Source of the DNA: Clostridium saccharoperbutylacetonicum N1-4(HMT) | GTDB lineage: Bacteria; Bacillota; Clostridia; Clostridiales; Clostridiaceae | NCBI RefSeq assembly: GCF_000340885.1 | Contig: NC_020291.1 | Location: 5,393,001 to 5,457,000, forward strand | Length of the DNA stretch: 64,000 bases | Direction: 5' to 3' | Shown here: in pieces, positions 63,833 to 64,000 of the stretch | Numbering within the stretch: the first letter of the stretch is position 1 | Layout of the letters: every line of letters begins with the position of its first letter | Made by a program: the position numbers and the translations under genes | Notes under the pieces: model-generated | Seen by the model: only the letters and a program-made list of their open reading frames with translations | Told to the model about the DNA's origin: nothing | Databases searched by the model: none

Positions 63833-64000
63833 TTTTCATCCTCCATCCGGCAAAAAATTGTACATTCTAATATTATATTCCAAATAGGAGAATTATTAAA
63901 CATAGGAAATTCAATGTAACCATTCAAAGCAACTATATTTAACTAAAATAATCACTAATTAACTTAATAGCTAAAACTCCAAATAAGAACAGTACAATTA

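Overview
The window is AT-rich, low-GC Firmicute DNA whose gene content points to a saccharolytic, plant-polymer-degrading Clostridium of the sensu stricto group (a C. beijerinckii-like anaerobe is my best guess; species is inference). Supporting points are strong AGGAGG ribosome sites, clostridial-type chemoreceptors, oxygen-independent thiazole synthesis (ThiH), PTS sugar uptake, and secreted pectate lyase and arabinoside/xyloside hydrolases. No rRNA, tRNA, CRISPR array, intact insertion sequence or prophage was seen.

Layout. 1-4.4 kb: hexuronate catabolism (uxaC partial, uxuB, uxuA, FCD-type GntR regulator), then an AraC regulator. 5.8-8.4 kb: a two-gene unit of an adenylate-forming ligase and a KAS III-like enzyme that lacks the usual His and Asn catalytic residues, with a hairpin between its ribosome site and start codon. 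8.9-16.3 kb: a soluble chemoreceptor, a secreted M6-type protease, a lipoprotein/response regulator/kinase operon and a second lipoprotein. 16.6-20.3 kb: thiSFGH-tenI operon behind a compact attenuator that is not a recognisable TPP riboswitch. 20.5-24.5 kb: an APC permease and a large ribokinase-like/AAA+/tandem-RyR fusion protein, the most unusual single gene here. 24.7-30.8 kb: an AraC-controlled amine- or opine-type dehydrogenase cluster (OCD-family protein, 2Fe-2S subunit, two flavoprotein subunits, BFD-type protein, RidA).

30.8-37 kb: a lactose/cellobiose-type PTS with a clear sigma-54 promoter, a LevR-type activator and a relic of a GH1 phospho-beta-glucosidase. 37-43 kb: TetR/MFS efflux pair with operators flanking the promoter, a membrane chemoreceptor and a PucR-type regulator. 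43.3-46.3 kb: a secreted GH51-like hydrolase followed by a 318-nt nested inverted-repeat element that ends just before an intrinsic terminator (candidate structured RNA), then thpR. 46.4-50.5 kb: a corrinoid protein, a UroD/MtaA-type methyltransferase homologue and a DUF1638-like hybrid histidine kinase in one tight operon, suggesting corrinoid-based sensing. 50.6-50.9 kb: tandem repeats ending in identical short terminator hairpins (candidate duplicated small RNA).

51-58 kb: a glutaredoxin-like protein, an ATP-grasp/PEP-synthase-like orphan, and a beta-glucoside operon (licT, bglP, GH1) with two RAT/terminator antitermination switches. The leader of bglP carries a 108-bp block that also occurs at 5.6 kb. 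58-64 kb: a lactonase, PL9-like pectate lyase, GH43 enzyme, and a lipoprotein barnase with its barstar.

Pectate lyase would release uronates for the uxu/uxa pathway, the GH51-like and GH43 enzymes would release pentoses, and the two PTS systems would import beta-glucosides. Functions come from reading translations and motifs by eye; no database search was run.
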